This document shows positions 55,477-64,000 of a stretch of DNA of 64,000 bases, in pieces. Within the stretch, counting starts at the first letter, position 1, and each line of letters begins with the position of its first letter. A program made the translations under genes and the position numbers. The DNA is from Nannobrachium achirus (taxonomy: Eukaryota > Chordata > Actinopteri > Myctophiformes > Myctophidae). The notes beneath the pieces were generated by a model that was not told the DNA's origin, did not search any database, and saw nothing but the letters and a program-made list of their open reading frames with translations. Where the stretch lies: assembly GCA_963921795.1 (NCBI GenBank), contig OY997651.1, positions 42,078,856-42,142,855 of the forward strand, in the 5' to 3' direction.

Positions 55477-55945
55477 CAGGGTTCCCCAATAGGCGGCCCG
55501 CGGGCCATTTGCGGCCCGCGGGGGGTTACTGTCTGGCCCCCACCAACCCCAGTAATAAAGGTGGTATAAGAGCAGCAACAACACTAGTATATCGTCGTTG
55601 TAAAAAAACCTGTATCTCCAAATTTGTACGTTCTTTCGCAAATCATACAAGGCTGTCGCACAAAAGTAGTGAAAACAGCAGATCTACAAGCACACAACGC
55701 CTCGCACCGCGAGGCGTTGTGTGCTTCTAGATTGTCTGTTTTCACTAGTTAAAATACATTTTAAAATGATAAATGCAAAACGAACGTTTTTTTGGGGATT
55801 TTCACCCGACAACGAGGATATCTGAACTGTCGCAGTCGCTGGAGTAGCGGGAACGCCACCGTCGCCCCCTGCAATGTTGTGTCCCTCGGCTTGGTACCCT
55901 AGACATAATTCGGCCCCTTGGGGGAAAACTAATTGGGGAACCCTG
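55477..55945. mobile_element. hAT-like element with exact 8-bp duplication
   Basis: Left end CAGGGTTCCCCAA, right end TTGGGGAACCCTG, flanked by ATCTACAA at 55469-55476 and 55946-55953. The duplicated target is itself the GATCTACAA arm motif of the palindromic repeat family, and another copy of that palindrome lies inside the element (55671-55744). Confidence 0.95.
55671..55744. repeat. Palindromic repeat, near-perfect, inside a hAT element
   Basis: GAAAACAGCAGATCTACAAG ... GTGTGCTTCTAGATTGTCTG with inner CGCCTCGC/GCGAGGCG and three-base loop. GCACAC/GTGTGC variant in both arms; AACAG/CTGTT variant at the outer end also matches. Confidence 0.95.
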
Positions 55946-56115
55946 ATCTACAAAGTCACAAAACGTCACTGCGTCACTGCCAATTATTTGGCAAATAGTC
56001 CCCCCAAAATAGACATGCTAGTGCCGCGCTGTGAGCTTGTATGTCAGCTATTTTTTTATAGTTAAAGCATAAAATAATGGTTCAAGTCTAACGTGACACA
56101 GATGCATTCTTAAAC

Positions 56116-56270
56116 CCATTTAGGCCTAGAATTATTGACTGCTTTAACTGTTGAAAAATAGCAGATATACAAGCTCACAGTGCGGCACTCGGTGCCGCGC
56201 TGTGAGCTTGTATATCTGCTATTTTTCACTGGTTAAAGCATTCAATAAATTCTAGGCCTAAATGGGTTAA
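56116..56270. mobile_element. piggyBac-like mini-element that is mostly palindrome
   Basis: Ends CCCATTTAGGCCTAGAATT and its reverse complement, with TTAA exactly at the right end and TTAAA at the left. Inside lies one of the best palindromic repeats (56153-56228). Termini resemble those of 32054-33123. Confidence 0.8.
56153..56228. repeat. Palindromic repeat, near-perfect, inside a TTAA element
   Basis: GAAAAATAGCAGATATACAA ... TTGTATATCTGCTATTTTTC. GATAT/ATATC replaces GATCT/AGATC on both sides; inner GCGGCAC/GTGCCGC around a TCG loop. Confidence 0.95.
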
Positions 56271-56319
56271 ACTAAACTTAAAGCAGTTCACTCCAATATG
56301 CGAGGACAAACACGACAGC

Positions 56320-56669
56320 CCTGCGTTTTTGTATTTCTTTTATTAACACTTCTTCTTAAAAACATTTCAAGGTTACACAGATGTGGAAGGAAGGTGGGGG
56401 GGGGGGGTAAAGCATTCAAGGAAGAGCGCAGCATGTGACAGAACATTTCAGAGAGGGAGATTTAAAAAAAGAAAGAAAATAAAAACCTCTAAAGAAACGG
56501 GGGGGAAGAGTTTGTCTGAGGCGTGGGGTCCTAAAATCAAAAACCGTCGCATTTTCTTCTCCGCCAAGTTTTTCTGTGAAAAGTCAACGAAAAGACAGCC
56601 ACTCGTTCACAATCATCCCTCTGTCATTCTCTCTCTCTCTCGTTCCCTTCATCCCTCCATCCTTCTTCT
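56320..56669 (-). other. ppp1cb: ppp1cb 3' UTR with poly(A) signal
   Basis: AATAAA on the minus strand at 56343-56338, about 330 bases after the stop, followed by T/G-poor sequence. A G homopolymer (plus strand, near 56396-56407) lies in the UTR. The cleavage site is inferred at about 56320. Confidence 0.65.

Positions 56670-64000
<7,331 letters not shown>

Larger units (their letters stand above)
50467..56319. other. slc29a2 3' UTR and intergenic region
   Basis: The 3' end of slc29a2 is not fixed; several AATAAA motifs exist. No supported gene. The stretch carries G and C homopolymers (52830-52850, 53581-53603), transposon pieces (about 54437-54788, 55257-55350) and several palindromic repeats. 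51200-52050 and 53100-54400 show nothing I can name. Confidence 0.5.

Overview
The window is vertebrate nuclear DNA, almost certainly from a teleost fish. It carries a fish-type NLR gene (FISNA-NACHT-LRR-B30.2), genes with many short exons and kilobase introns, a tRNA-derived SINE, a very high load of short non-autonomous DNA transposons (hAT-like with 8-bp target duplications, piggyBac-like with TTAA duplications, fold-back elements) and many long microsatellites. No bacterial or viral gene was seen. The species cannot be named from the sequence alone.

Three protein-coding genes are supported. (1) Minus strand, 15260 to 1301: an apparently intact fish-expanded NLR gene of nine coding exons plus a putative 5' UTR exon. 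All splice phases agree and it encodes 1084 residues: three short N-terminal repeat exons, a RING finger, FISNA-NACHT, two LRR exons, a linker exon and PRY-SPRY (B30.2). (2) Plus strand, 29097 to 50416: an equilibrative nucleoside transporter, closest to ENT2 (slc29a2), with twelve coding exons and about 470 residues. It has a one-base frame disturbance in the cytoplasmic-loop exon 8 and a tandemly repeated 5' splice site after exon 11. (3) Minus strand, 63727 to 56670: the 3' two thirds of a protein phosphatase 1 catalytic subunit gene, PP1-beta type (ppp1cb), with its stop codon and a poly(A) signal. Its first exons lie beyond the right edge. The first gene points to innate immune sensing; the other two look like housekeeping genes. 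Nothing suggests that the three act together.

Layout: 1-1300 downstream of the NLR gene (repeats); 1301-15260 the NLR gene, its introns holding a 435-bp tandem repeat, a nested hAT/TTAA-element pair and an inverted-repeat element with a telomere-like core; 15.5-29 kb intergenic, with a LINE remnant, minisatellites and a CpG-rich possible promoter near 21.2-21.6 kb; 29.1-50.4 kb slc29a2, whose introns hold most of the transposon-derived DNA and a 1.35-kb compound satellite at 39.86-41.21 kb; 50.4-56.3 kb intergenic; 56.3 kb to the end, ppp1cb.

The most striking unexplained structure is a family of about 60-75 bp near-perfect palindromes (outer arm reading AAAATAGCAGATCTACAAGC) present in at least twenty full, half or decayed copies across the whole window. 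Better copies differ from each other at matching positions in both arms, so the hairpin is kept while the sequence drifts, and the same hairpin sits inside several unrelated transposon families. A second, unrelated palindrome family shows the same paired drift.
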